NCBI GenBank assembly: GCA_946478775.1
Contig: CAMLDR010000017.1
Location: 1 to 36,962, forward strand
Origin: an uncultured Flavobacteriales bacterium
GTDB lineage: Bacteria; Bacteroidota; Bacteroidia; Flavobacteriales; Crocinitomicaceae
Direction: 5' to 3'
Length of the DNA: 36,962 bases
Of the stretch, positions 25,601 to 32,460 are shown piece by piece. Under the pieces are notes generated by a model. The model searched no databases. It had not been told where the DNA came from and was given only the letters and a program-made list of their open reading frames with translations. A program made the translations under genes and the position numbers. How positions within the stretch are numbered: the first letter of the stretch is position 1; each line of letters opens with the position of its first letter.

Positions 25601-26131
25601 TAAAGTCCAATTGTGGCCTTTGTCTGTTGTTTTCCATAAACCGGCAGTTGCCGTACCGGCAAAAAGTACCAGCGGATTATTTGCATCCTGTTCAACGGTA
25701 TACACATGTGCCGAACCCGGCGATTGTACTTGAAACTGCATAGCTTGCTCATGATCGTAATCCCAAGGTCCCATTTCACTCCAGGCAGAGTTGGACGATT
25801 TTTGAGCGTCTGCATTTGCATTTGCTTGCAGATAGCTTTGTTTGTTTGCTTCCGAATTGATTGAGCGGTCGATGTAACCCTCATTATTTACATAACTCCA
25901 GTTTTCTTTCATCAAACGCTTAAAGTACTGCGTATGACGGTTTTTTACAAAATCGTGGGTTTGGTAATAAGTGTGGTATAATTCCCGTAATTCAAACAAA
26001 TTGGGATTGGAGGCATACATTTTCACCACCCATTCCGGGTCGTTAGCCTGTACTTTGTAGGCTTGTTGATTTTCTTGAGCATAGTTGTAATTGCAACACA
26101 ACAAACCCAATGCTAATGCTAGTTTTTTCAT
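22628..26131 (-). CDS. Large secreted Asp-box (sortilin/sialidase-like) propeller protein, T9SS cargo
   Basis: The 1167-residue protein has a leader (about 1-18), a helical prodomain-like region (about 30-115) and two beta-propellers built from about ten Asp-box repeats. Examples are LWKTTDKGHNW, IWRSEDGGITW, LYRSTDNGTTW, FYKSLDNGLTW, VWRSENGGVDW, IKKSTDKGLTW and VFQSVDGGTSW. A PKD domain follows (about 820-910, ATWKWTFQGGTPATST, YDQTGVYDVTLIVTDAFG), then a jelly-roll domain of the cleaved-adhesin/MAM type (about 911-1086). The T9SS type A tail (1087-1167) has INVYPNPTSGAITVSW and TKLVRVTKQ. VPS10-like propeller proteins of this kind are secreted or surface-held; an adhesive or glycan-related role is possible but not shown. 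No sialidase Arg triad was identified. Confidence 0.92.
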   Translation of the reverse strand: MKKLALALGLLCCNYNYAQENQQAYKVQANDPEWVVKMYASNPNLFELRELYHTYYQTHDFVKNRHTQYFKRLMKENWSYVNNEGYIDRSINSEANKQSYLQANANADAQKSSNSAWSEMGPWDYDHEQAMQFQVQSPGSAHVYTVEQDANNPLVLFAGTATAGLWKTTDKGHNWTLATKNLLVNAVYSVAIDPTNSNRILFGEENGKIWRSEDGGITWNPTGDVAFQGVNRFVRDLKYIGTNTLLAATNTGLYRSTDNGTTWVIVHAGEHMEIEINPADFQIIYAVSLSGNATQFYKSLDNGLTWTQKTAGWPLPANGDEQRRTEISVSAADPDVVYVWAAGEVGGDGGLYGVYKSTDAGESFGFSCCGTGPGGTATPQNPNMLGYAEEGDEEGGQYYYDLCMGVSPTNADRVFGAGINVWRSENGGVDWEQNAHWVTWVGQHTAYRYNHADVHDIKFFQHAGGVDMWVCSDGGLYYSSDQGDTLVPRMHGIQGTDFWGFQAGFKSGDIMVGGTYHNGTLIKYNDIYHGGLTTPTSGGWLAELGGDNIRGFVNFGDNNIGYNDNGSFNFSADRATRISGRSFDDTKKCNTSYIDGEYGNYAFVPSNYNTFYSPVETKLYYTENGGLSFDEVFDFGGVSVIQVKVAWSNPNILYVTHKTTGSATRIKKSTDKGLTWVDVTPTAAQTAGNQNRSKYIEVDDQDPNKIWCILMGSQTGNKVFQSVDGGTSWTNLTTAAIAGERVVSIAHAYGTNDGIYIGTKRAVFYKNAGMADWALFNNNLPASVSCAFLEPFYGEGKIRTASQRGVYECDLYEDAPPVAMGAADIQTINLLADCDGDSIHFVDHSTVRMASATWKWTFQGGTPATSTAMNPVVTYDQTGVYDVTLIVTDAFGADTVVLSDFITVTSQTASAHITEGFEGAFPPENWKLIVEGGTSWEQDWPENNPNDKVASFPNYWEDATGEVHLLALPALDFSGAIQPTISFDYSYHDNGNYTDSLALVYTTDGQTWTPIWKRGGSQLTVPGNDVWFWYDANPTVLWEEVTVDLSFLAGESCVQLAFQNIGTGGNHIWLDNVNLDGEFAEIDALDSEWGINVYPNPTSGAITVSWNKALDLEKIELLNMMGQRIDTFENQAGNNQMLLNLNNASSGVYLLKIVKGEQTKLVRVTKQ

Positions 26132-26153
26132 GCTTTTGGAGAGTTAAGAAACT

Positions 26154-26161
26154 CAAACATA
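26154..26161 (-). promoter_or_regulatory. Promoter -7 element for the propeller gene
   Basis: The minus strand reads TATGTTTG, an exact TAnnTTTG match 22 bp before the ATG at 26131. Two TTTG boxes lie upstream but at 14 and 24 nt, not the ideal 19. Confidence 0.5.
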
Positions 26162-26216
26162 GTTTATAATGAAGTCAAATGTTTGACAAAAAGTGTCCTA
26201 CTGTTGGAATCTAAAC

Positions 26217-26248
26217 AAAAATAGGGCAGACTTTCGCCTACCCTATTT
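26217..26248 (-). terminator. Rho-independent terminator after fbp
   Basis: On the minus strand AAATAGGG pairs with CCCTATTT, the stem continues inward through wobble pairs to a GAAA tetraloop, and a T tract follows. It begins 20 bp past the fbp stop. Confidence 0.85.
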
Positions 26249-26268
26249 CAATCATTCAATTTGTTCCG

Positions 26269-27288
26269 TTATTTACCTGCAGCTCTCGCTTTTTCCAAAA
26301 AATCTATCGCCTTTTCCATCATTTGCTTAGAACCTGTGAAGAACCCGCAGCGCTCATGCAGCTGGTGCGGCTCCAGGTCCAGAATGCGATCGGTTCCGTT
26401 TGTAGCCATTCCACCGGCCTGTTCTGCAACAAATGCCAGCGGATTACATTCATACAATAAGCGCAGTTTTCCTTTCGGACTTTGGTTAGTAACCGGATAA
26501 ATATAAATTCCTCCCTTGATCAGGTTCCGGTGAAAATCTGCAACCAGTGAACCGATGTACCTTCCGGAATAAGGCCTTCCGTCAGCCTGAACTTCCTGGC
26601 AAAAGGAAACATAATCTTTCACGCCCTGCTCGCATTCGTGAATATTTCCTTCATTCATGGCGTAGATACGCCCTGTTTCCGGCATACGCATATTGGGGTG
26701 AGACAAACAAAATTCACCTATGGAAGGATCCAGTGTAAATCCGTTTACCCCGTGCCCGGTTGTGTAAACCAACATCGTGGATGAACCATACAACACGTAT
26801 CCGGCAGCAACCTGCTGGGTTCCTTTTTGAAGCATATCTTCCAGCGTTGCAGACGAACCTTTCGGAGAAATGCGTTTGTATATAGAGAAAATCGTCCCGA
26901 TCGAAACATTGCAGTCAATATTAGAAGATCCATCCAAAGGATCAAACAGTACAATGTATTTTCCGCTTTGAGCACGTTCGGTTGTAAACGCTAAAAAATC
27001 ATCGTTTTCTTCTGAGGCAATTCCGCAGATCTCCCCACTTGATTCAAAAACCTTGATGAACTGGTTATCTGCAATCACATCCAGTTTTTGCTGTTCTTCA
27101 CCCTGGATGTTTACATCGCCCTGGGAACCCAAAATATGATCTACCAGTCCGGCTCTGCGAACATCCCTGGCCACAATCTTTGATGCAATTGAAATATCGT
27201 TCAGAATGCGTGATAATTCACCGGATGAACCCGGGAATTCCGCCTGACGTTCCATAATAAAATCGCTCAATGTGATGATGTGTGACAT
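26269..27288 (-). CDS. fbp: Class I fructose-1,6-bisphosphatase
   Basis: FBPase hydrolyses fructose-1,6-bisphosphate to fructose-6-phosphate in gluconeogenesis in the cytoplasm. From the ATG at 27288 ([15 protein letters not shown]) the protein has 339 residues, the usual class I length. Metal and substrate residues are present: GIASEEND near 89-96, [12 protein letters not shown] at 114-125, [55 protein letters not shown] and the closing [16 protein letters not shown]. The frame extends 23 codons upstream, but a TATCTTTG promoter element lies inside that extension (27304-27311) and family proteins begin near this Met, so the shorter start is chosen. It is monocistronic with its own terminator. 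Confidence 0.97.
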   Translation of the reverse strand: MSHIITLSDFIMERQAEFPGSSGELSRILNDISIASKIVARDVRRAGLVDHILGSQGDVNIQGEEQQKLDVIADNQFIKVFESSGEICGIASEENDDFLAFTTERAQSGKYIVLFDPLDGSSNIDCNVSIGTIFSIYKRISPKGSSATLEDMLQKGTQQVAAGYVLYGSSTMLVYTTGHGVNGFTLDPSIGEFCLSHPNMRMPETGRIYAMNEGNIHECEQGVKDYVSFCQEVQADGRPYSGRYIGSLVADFHRNLIKGGIYIYPVTNQSPKGKLRLLYECNPLAFVAEQAGGMATNGTDRILDLEPHQLHERCGFFTGSKQMMEKAIDFLEKARAAGK

Positions 27289-27303
27289 AACTGCTGTTTT
27301 GTG

Positions 27304-27311
27304 CAAAGATA
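27304..27311 (-). promoter_or_regulatory. Promoter -7 element for fbp
   Basis: The minus strand reads TATCTTTG, an exact TAnnTTTG match 16 bp before the ATG at 27288. No clear TTTG -33 box was seen. It argues against a start further upstream. Confidence 0.55.
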
Positions 27312-27478
27312 AGAAGAAAAAGCGATCGTCCGTCGCGGCTGAAAGGCGAAGTGACAATCTGTCCGGGTGGATTATCGCTCTTCCAACAAGTGCGGAAATT
27401 GTCCGGTTAAAATCAACTTATCCGGAAATCCAAAAGGAATCGCCCCTTTTTCATAACACCTTAAGGGAAAACATATTT

Positions 27479-27486
27479 TAGTTTTG
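27479..27486 (+). promoter_or_regulatory. Promoter -7 element for the lectin-like gene
   Basis: TAGTTTTG matches TAnnTTTG and lies 37 bp before the ATG at 27524. The -33 box is not clear. Confidence 0.45.
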
Positions 27487-27523
27487 GAATAACCGATAAT
27501 CGGTGACATTTAAACTCTATATT

Positions 27524-28333
27524 ATGAAAACATGCTCTCTCTTTTTTGCTTTGCTGGGGCTCTTTGCTCTTCAGCCTGCTAATGCGCAATGCAACATCAA
27601 TCCTTTTCTCATACACAGCTTCGAGTTCAACGGAGCCAATTACCAGATTGTTCTCGAAAACAGGAACTGGCAGGATGCGGCGGCATGTGCTGCTTCACGC
27701 GGCGGGAAACTTGCCGAGATCAACTCTCAGGAAGAACAGGATGCGATATTCCTGGCAATCACCAATGCACCGATTAACTCTGCCAATACAGTGGCTATGG
27801 ACGGCGGCGGCGCATCTTACATCTGGCTCGGTGGTCACGATTCCGCTTCTGAAGGAAATTGGATCTGGAACGGAGATAACGATGCGATATCTTCTCCTTT
27901 CTGGATAGGGACATCCAGCGGTTCCGCAGTAAACGGAAGTTATGAAAACTGGGGCAATGAACCGGATAACTGGAATAACCAGGACGGTTTGGGACTGGCA
28001 ATCACAGACTGGATGTTCGGACAAGCCGGACAATGGAATGACGTGTTTATTACCAATGAGCTTTATTTCATCATTGAATATCCTTCGGTTTCACTCGGTA
28101 CGAGTGATTACAGCAGCAGTACGTTCACCGTCTCACCAAATCCTGCATCCGGGCAGGTAACGATTTCCATGCCCGAAAATGAAGGAGAAATCCTTCTCAC
28201 CGATCTTTCAGGGAAAGTAGTGCTTACAAAAGCGTGCGATCCCGGAATAACGGTGCTTGATGTTTCGGCACTTTCTCCCGGAACCTACCTGGTACAAGCA
28301 GGAAAAGAAGTCAAAAAACTTCTGGTAGAGTAA
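27524..28333 (+). CDS. Secreted C-type-lectin-like protein with T9SS sorting domain
   Basis: From the ATG at 27524 the protein has 269 residues; a GTG seven codons earlier is unlikely because the leader (MKTCSLFFALLGLFALQPANAQ) begins here. A C-type lectin-like domain (about 30-190) shows YQIVLENRNWQDAAACAASR, LAEINSQEEQDAI, SYIWLGGHDSASEGNWIWNG, YENWGNEPDNWNNQDGLGL and GQWNDV. EPD and WND sit at the positions that bind calcium and sugar in true lectins, but the conserved disulfide cysteines are mostly missing, so sugar binding is only possible. A T9SS type A tail (about 200-269) has FTVSPNPASGQVTISM and ends VKKLLVE. The product is exported, perhaps an adhesin. Confidence 0.88.
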   Translation: MKTCSLFFALLGLFALQPANAQCNINPFLIHSFEFNGANYQIVLENRNWQDAAACAASRGGKLAEINSQEEQDAIFLAITNAPINSANTVAMDGGGASYIWLGGHDSASEGNWIWNGDNDAISSPFWIGTSSGSAVNGSYENWGNEPDNWNNQDGLGLAITDWMFGQAGQWNDVFITNELYFIIEYPSVSLGTSDYSSSTFTVSPNPASGQVTISMPENEGEILLTDLSGKVVLTKACDPGITVLDVSALSPGTYLVQAGKEVKKLLVE

Positions 28334-28337
28334 CGGG

Positions 28338-28384
28338 ACCGGTAAAGGGAAGGGGGACTCTTCACTCTCTTCCCTATCGGTTTT
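28338..28384 (+). terminator. Terminator hairpin after the lectin-like gene
   Basis: ACCG and AGGGAAG (28338-28352) pair with CTTCCCT and CGGT (28369-28381) through a small internal bulge, followed by a short T tract. Confidence 0.65.
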
Positions 28385-28464
28385 CATTCCCGGACAGCAC
28401 CTTATTTCCGGAATTTGTCGAAAGAAACAAAGCGGGATTTTTAAATTAGCCCTAACTTTACGCC

Positions 28465-29370
28465 ATGTTCCAAAAATACAAGTATCATTTACTGATGCAC
28501 CTCATCATTTTTATGTGGGGTTTCACCGGAATTTTAGGAAAACTCATCCACATTGAAGCGCAGTACCTGGTATGGCACCGCATCCTGATAGCTTTCATTT
28601 CGCTGTTGATCGGTTTGTACTTTTTGAAAATGCCTATGCGTATTCGAAGCAGAAAAGCCATGCTGAAGGTTTTCGGAACGGGCATTATTGTGGCTTTGCA
28701 CTGGATTACTTTTTACAGCGCCATTAAGCTTTCTACCGCTTCTTTGGGAATTTTGTGTTTATCAACAGCGACTTTGCACGTAACCTGGATCGAACCGATT
28801 GTTTTTAAAAAGAAGTTTTCCTGGGTTGAATTTCTTTTTGGATTGCTGGTGATTTTCGGGATCTATTTTGTGTCTTCCGATTTTGATGAGAAACAATATA
28901 CAGCACTTGCTTTGGGATTGATTTCCGCCCTTTGTGCAGGCTTCTTTTCGGTCTTCAACGCCAAACTCGCGGAAGAAGTTCCTTCATCAGCTATTACTCT
29001 TCATGAAATGGGAATCGGTTTGGTATTTCTTTCGGGAATGCTTTTGTATAACGGGAAACTGGATGGAAACCTTTTCAAAATGACGGGCAGCGATTTTGCC
29101 TGGCTTTTATTCCTGGGCATTTGCTGTACTTCTTTCGCTTTCATTGCAACCATTGAGGTGATGAAAAAACTGGGAGCCTTTACCGTTTCATTGAGTATTA
29201 ACCTGGAACCGGTTTACACCATTTTACTGGCTATCCCGATCCTGAACGAAGATGAATTGCTGAACGGGAATTTCTATGCCGGTTCTGCTATGATTATCCT
29301 GGTAGTGATTGCCAATGCGATCTATAAATCCTGGCAGCGCGACCGGGAACTGAAAAAACTCCATTTATAA
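28465..29370 (+). CDS. EamA/DMT-family multi-pass transporter
   Basis: The 301-residue protein has about ten hydrophobic helices in two five-helix halves. The first half opens MHLIIFMWGFTGILGKLI and includes LVWHRILIAFISLLIGLYF and IIVALHWITFYSAIKLSTAS, the EamA signature. The second includes LALGLISALCAGFFSVFNA and FTVSLSINLEPVYTILLAIP. Members export or import small metabolites such as amino acids; the substrate cannot be told from the sequence. It stands alone, followed by a hairpin shared with the convergent GH3 gene. Confidence 0.9.
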   Translation: MFQKYKYHLLMHLIIFMWGFTGILGKLIHIEAQYLVWHRILIAFISLLIGLYFLKMPMRIRSRKAMLKVFGTGIIVALHWITFYSAIKLSTASLGILCLSTATLHVTWIEPIVFKKKFSWVEFLFGLLVIFGIYFVSSDFDEKQYTALALGLISALCAGFFSVFNAKLAEEVPSSAITLHEMGIGLVFLSGMLLYNGKLDGNLFKMTGSDFAWLLFLGICCTSFAFIATIEVMKKLGAFTVSLSINLEPVYTILLAIPILNEDELLNGNFYAGSAMIILVVIANAIYKSWQRDRELKKLHL

Positions 29371-29394
29371 TCCAAATTTTAAATAATAAAAAGT

Positions 29395-29418
29395 GGGGAC
29401 GTGAAGCCTCACGTCCCT
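29395..29418. terminator. Shared terminator between EamA and GH3 genes
   Basis: GGGACGTGA (29396-29404) pairs perfectly with TCACGTCCC (29409-29417) around a 4-nt loop. On the minus strand a U-rich tract follows (plus-strand AAAAAG before the stem), so it suits the GH3 gene best; the plus side has only a weak T-rich run. Confidence 0.75.
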
Positions 29419-29455
29419 CCATTTATTTAATCATCAAATTTTGTGGTTTTAAGGG

Positions 29456-30973
29456 CTAAATTCCGAGGAACAATCTCCACTCTTTTGCCTGGTGCTCATT
29501 CATCACCCGCGGGAATTTATTCTGAGATCCCAGCTTTCCTTTTTCTTCCATGAACTTGTAAAAATTCTTTACATCCGTTTGATAGGAAGCCGGTGTTTTC
29601 AAGGTGTCGTATTTTCGAACGGAATAATAGTCGTCATTTAACTCGCTGAGGAATTCATCCACTGTTTTCATTACCAGGTCGGTATCCATGGGTTTATCCG
29701 TTCCGAAACACCAGTAATGTCTTTGCTCGTCTGAATTTGCATAGAGGCAGAATTCCGGAATGGCCACATTGAGTTTTTCTCCCGCTTTCATAATTGCCAT
29801 ATTGATATTATCCAGTGATAAGTGTTCCCCAACTAAACTCAAATATTGTTTGATGCGTCCACTGATGCGGATTTCGCGGCGTTCCAAATCCACGAACTGA
29901 ACAAGATCACCAACCAGGTAGCGCCATAATCCGGCATTTGTTGAAATAACCAGGGCATAATCTTCCCCTATGATTACCTCATCCACTGTCAATGCTTTTG
30001 CCCTTGGTTTCAGGTTTCCGTATTCATCAAAATTATCGCGGTTAAAGGGAACGAACTCGAAGAAAATCCCGGATTTCAAGAGGAGCTGCATCCCGTTGCT
30101 TTCTGCTCTTTTCTGGTAAGCGAAATACCCTTCTGAAGCCAGGTAGGTGTTCATAATCTGTACCTTTTTTCCACACACTTTCTCGAAGCGTTTCAGATAA
30201 GGTTCTACATAAACCCCTCCGGATAGGTACAATTCGAGATTTGGCCAGATATCGTGGATTGAATCTACGTTGTATTTTTCAATGATGCGCTCCATCAACA
30301 TAATGCACCAGCTTGGAATTCCGGCAATGGTGCTGATATCCCACTCCGGAGCTTTCTCCACCATGCGGTCCAGCTTGGCGTTCCAATCCTTGATAGCAGC
30401 TGTTTCTCCATCCGGTTTGGTAAGCGGAAGCAACACTACGGAAGTATGTTTCTTTAGAATTCCCGAAAGATCTCCTTCATAGTGCTTTCCTTTTTTTTCC
30501 GGCTTGGAAGAACCACCCACGGCAATGAGTGATTTTTGGTAAAACCCATCCGATAAATGATAATCTGCAGTAGACGTAAATTGTTTGATCGTATTTCGCT
30601 GAAACGAGCGGATCATTTGTTTTGTAACAGGAATTCGTTTGCTTGGAGAACCGGTAGTTCCGGAAGAAAGTGCAAAATATTTGATCGTTCCCGGCCAGAT
30701 AACATCTGCTTCATCATCCAGGCAACGGTGCAGCCAGGTCTGATAGAACTGGTCATAATCTCTAATCGGAATAGCATTTTGGAATTCCTCCACCATGTTT
30801 TCCGAATCTAAAATCGATTGAAAATCATAGTGATATCCAAATTTGGTTTCCTGGGCAAATTTTAAAATCTTTGAAAGTACTTTTATCTGATCTTTAAAAT
30901 CCAGTCCCTTCAGCGCATTTCTCCTAGCCGAAAATTCGGTAGTCTTTTTCAGTAATTTCCCGATAATTGGCAT
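29456..30973 (-). CDS. GH3-family acyl-adenylating-type enzyme
   Basis: The 505-residue protein matches the GH3 family, best known from plants where members adenylate auxin, jasmonate or benzoates and join them to amino acids. Visible motifs are the nucleotide-binding loop SSGTTGSPSKRIPVT (103-116), GIPSWCIMLMERIIEKY, ELYLSGGVYVEPYLKRFE, NTYLASEGYFAYQ and GLWRYLVGDLVQF. The hinge region SGRIKQYLSLVGEHLSLDN and the C-terminal RKYDTLKTPA also fit. Bacterial members lack a proven substrate. An AAGGAGGAG run sits a few bases before the ATG, an unusually good Shine-Dalgarno for this phylum. It is divergent from a universal stress protein gene across a 19-bp palindrome. Confidence 0.92.
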   Translation of the reverse strand: MPIIGKLLKKTTEFSARRNALKGLDFKDQIKVLSKILKFAQETKFGYHYDFQSILDSENMVEEFQNAIPIRDYDQFYQTWLHRCLDDEADVIWPGTIKYFALSSGTTGSPSKRIPVTKQMIRSFQRNTIKQFTSTADYHLSDGFYQKSLIAVGGSSKPEKKGKHYEGDLSGILKKHTSVVLLPLTKPDGETAAIKDWNAKLDRMVEKAPEWDISTIAGIPSWCIMLMERIIEKYNVDSIHDIWPNLELYLSGGVYVEPYLKRFEKVCGKKVQIMNTYLASEGYFAYQKRAESNGMQLLLKSGIFFEFVPFNRDNFDEYGNLKPRAKALTVDEVIIGEDYALVISTNAGLWRYLVGDLVQFVDLERREIRISGRIKQYLSLVGEHLSLDNINMAIMKAGEKLNVAIPEFCLYANSDEQRHYWCFGTDKPMDTDLVMKTVDEFLSELNDDYYSVRKYDTLKTPASYQTDVKNFYKFMEEKGKLGSQNKFPRVMNEHQAKEWRLFLGI

Positions 30974-30983
30974 TTCTCCTCCT

Positions 30984-31002
30984 TTTTGTAATCCTTACAA
31001 AA
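30984..31002. promoter_or_regulatory. Perfect 8+3+8 palindrome in the GH3 5' region
   Basis: TTTTGTAA (30984-30991), spacer TCC, then TTACAAAA (30995-31002). It lies 11 bp upstream of the GH3 start, between divergent genes, and could be an operator or an mRNA leader hairpin masking the ribosome-binding site. Confidence 0.4.
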
Positions 31003-31090
31003 GTGAGAAAAAACAACGAGTTATTGTTTTATTAACGTCTTATTTTTAATATTGATTGAAGAAATAGAATCAAGCTTCTAATGCTTTGAT

Positions 31091-31098
31091 TACATTTG
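31091..31098 (+). promoter_or_regulatory. Promoter -7 element for the universal stress protein gene
   Basis: TACATTTG matches TAnnTTTG about 30 bp before the start. No TTTG box at the ideal -33 spacing. Confidence 0.45.
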
Positions 31099-31120
31099 CA
31101 CTACTATATAAAACCCACAA

Positions 31121-31948
31121 ATGCTCCTTATGGAAAAAAAGACCATTATTGTTCCCCACGATTTTACACCGGTTGCGGAAAATGCTCTGAACCATGCTAT
31201 TAACACTGCAAAAATCACCGGTGCCGAGATCTTGCTCTTACATGTTGTAGCGAAAGAAAAAGCTGTTGGTGAAGCAGAAGAAAAATTAAACCAGGTTGTA
31301 GAACAAAACAAAGGGCAGATAAAAATTACCCCTTCTGTTCGCATTGGAAATATTTTTGATGACATCGGTGACTTTGCTTCTGAGAATCATGCAGAATTGA
31401 TCTTTATGGGCACTCATGGTCAAACCGGATGGCAGCATATTACCGGAAGCCATGCTTTGAAGGTAATTACGCATTCAACGGTTCCGTTTATTGTAGTTCA
31501 GGAAAAACCGATTAAGGAAACGGGTTATGATGATATCGTTGTCCCTTTGGACTTAAATAAAGAAACCAAGCAAAAACTGGCATACGTTGCAAACATTGCT
31601 ACTTATTTCAAATCGCGTGTTCACGTAATCACTCCGGATGAATCGGATGAGTTTTTGCGCCACCAGGTGAAAGCAAACATTCAATTTGCCGTGCGCTTTT
31701 TCCACGAAAGAGGAATTGACGTAACCACGAAGGTTGTACCAACCGGCGGATTTGATAAAGAGGTTGTGAAACACGCCGTATCACTCGATGCGGATTTGAT
31801 TGCGATCATGAATTTAAACCGCAACAATATGCTGGGGGTCATTACTGCAAATCATGAGCAATACATTCTTACCAATGATGCTCAAATTCCTACGTTGATC
31901 GTGAATCCTGTTGCAGGGAAATACGGAAGCAGCGTGCTATTCAGTTAA
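31121..31948 (+). CDS. Tandem universal stress protein (UspA family)
   Basis: The 275-residue protein has two Usp domains (about 5-130 and 135-270). A second ATG three codons in (MEKKTIIVPHDF) is an equally good start. The first domain shows IIVPHDFTPVAENALNHAI and a near-complete ATP-binding loop GTHGQTGWQHITGSHALKVI. The second (DDIVVPLDLNKETKQKLAYV) has lost the glycine-rich loop; its place is taken by MNLNRNNMLGVITANHEQYI. Nucleotide binding, if any, should therefore sit in domain one. Usp proteins are cytoplasmic stress or starvation factors of mostly unknown mechanism. It is monocistronic with a strong terminator. Confidence 0.92.
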   Translation: MLLMEKKTIIVPHDFTPVAENALNHAINTAKITGAEILLLHVVAKEKAVGEAEEKLNQVVEQNKGQIKITPSVRIGNIFDDIGDFASENHAELIFMGTHGQTGWQHITGSHALKVITHSTVPFIVVQEKPIKETGYDDIVVPLDLNKETKQKLAYVANIATYFKSRVHVITPDESDEFLRHQVKANIQFAVRFFHERGIDVTTKVVPTGGFDKEVVKHAVSLDADLIAIMNLNRNNMLGVITANHEQYILTNDAQIPTLIVNPVAGKYGSSVLFS

Positions 31949-31969
31949 TATTCTATTTACAGATAGATA

Positions 31970-31998
31970 AAACGGGCGTAAAATTTACGCCCGTTTTT
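31970..31998 (+). terminator. Bidirectional terminator between Usp and lipoprotein genes
   Basis: ACGGGCGTAAA (31972-31982) and TTTACGCCCGT (31984-31994) form an 11-bp perfect stem, followed by five T on the plus strand (31994-31998) and preceded by an A run that gives U on the minus strand. Confidence 0.88.
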
Positions 31999-32000
31999 GT

Positions 32001-32399
32001 TTAATTCGTTTTCAGGTACCTGAATGTTTTACTGCCGCTGGCAATGTCTTCCCGAAGCCAAAGCGTGTCAACCAAACGATCTATAATAAAAGGAGTCGGG
32101 ATTCCATCCAAATCCATGATCAGTTTATGTGTTCCGGTCAAAACGGACACTTTTGAATTGTACCTGAATAATCCGCTGTAAAAAACACTGTCGTTGCGTT
32201 TCCACTCCATGTTCTTGTAATCAATAAAATACAAAAACTGACTGTTTGAAGAAGAGGCTGTGTCTTCATAGAACGTCGTATCCTGGGTGGTAGAAACCCA
32301 ATTCCATTTGGTGTCCTGTAAGCTGCTGTATGGCGTCGCTTTTTCTGCCTTGCAACTGCAGAGAATCACTATAAGTAATGCAAAAAACCCGAACTTCAT
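32001..32399 (-). CDS. Small lipoprotein of unknown function
   Basis: The 132-residue protein has a lipoprotein leader (MKFGFFALLIVILCSC, Cys16). The mature part begins SLQDTKWNWVSTTQDTTFYE and continues as short beta strands (SQFLYFIDYKNMEWKRND, SVFYSGLFRYNSKVSVL, HKLIMDLDGIPTPFII) that recall the small lipocalin-like/META-type barrels of Bacteroidota. No family is firmly recognised. It has a TATTTTTG promoter element 14 bp upstream and shares a bidirectional terminator with the Usp gene. Confidence 0.8.
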   Translation of the reverse strand: MKFGFFALLIVILCSCKAEKATPYSSLQDTKWNWVSTTQDTTFYEDTASSSNSQFLYFIDYKNMEWKRNDSVFYSGLFRYNSKVSVLTGTHKLIMDLDGIPTPFIIDRLVDTLWLREDIASGSKTFRYLKTN

Positions 32400-32412
32400 T
32401 TTTAATTTTTTT

Positions 32413-32420
32413 CAAAAATA
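32413..32420 (-). promoter_or_regulatory. Promoter -7 element for the small lipoprotein gene
   Basis: The minus strand reads TATTTTTG (TAnnTTTG) 14 bp before the ATG at 32399; a TTTG lies 25 nt upstream, wider than the ideal 19. Confidence 0.45.
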
Positions 32421-32460
32421 GGCTTGTTTTTTTATTCTGCCTAATCAAACCGTATTTGGA

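Noticed and set aside
27289..27357. 23-codon N-terminal extension of fructose-1,6-bisphosphatase
   Set aside because: It contains the TATCTTTG promoter element and does not fit the normal family length.
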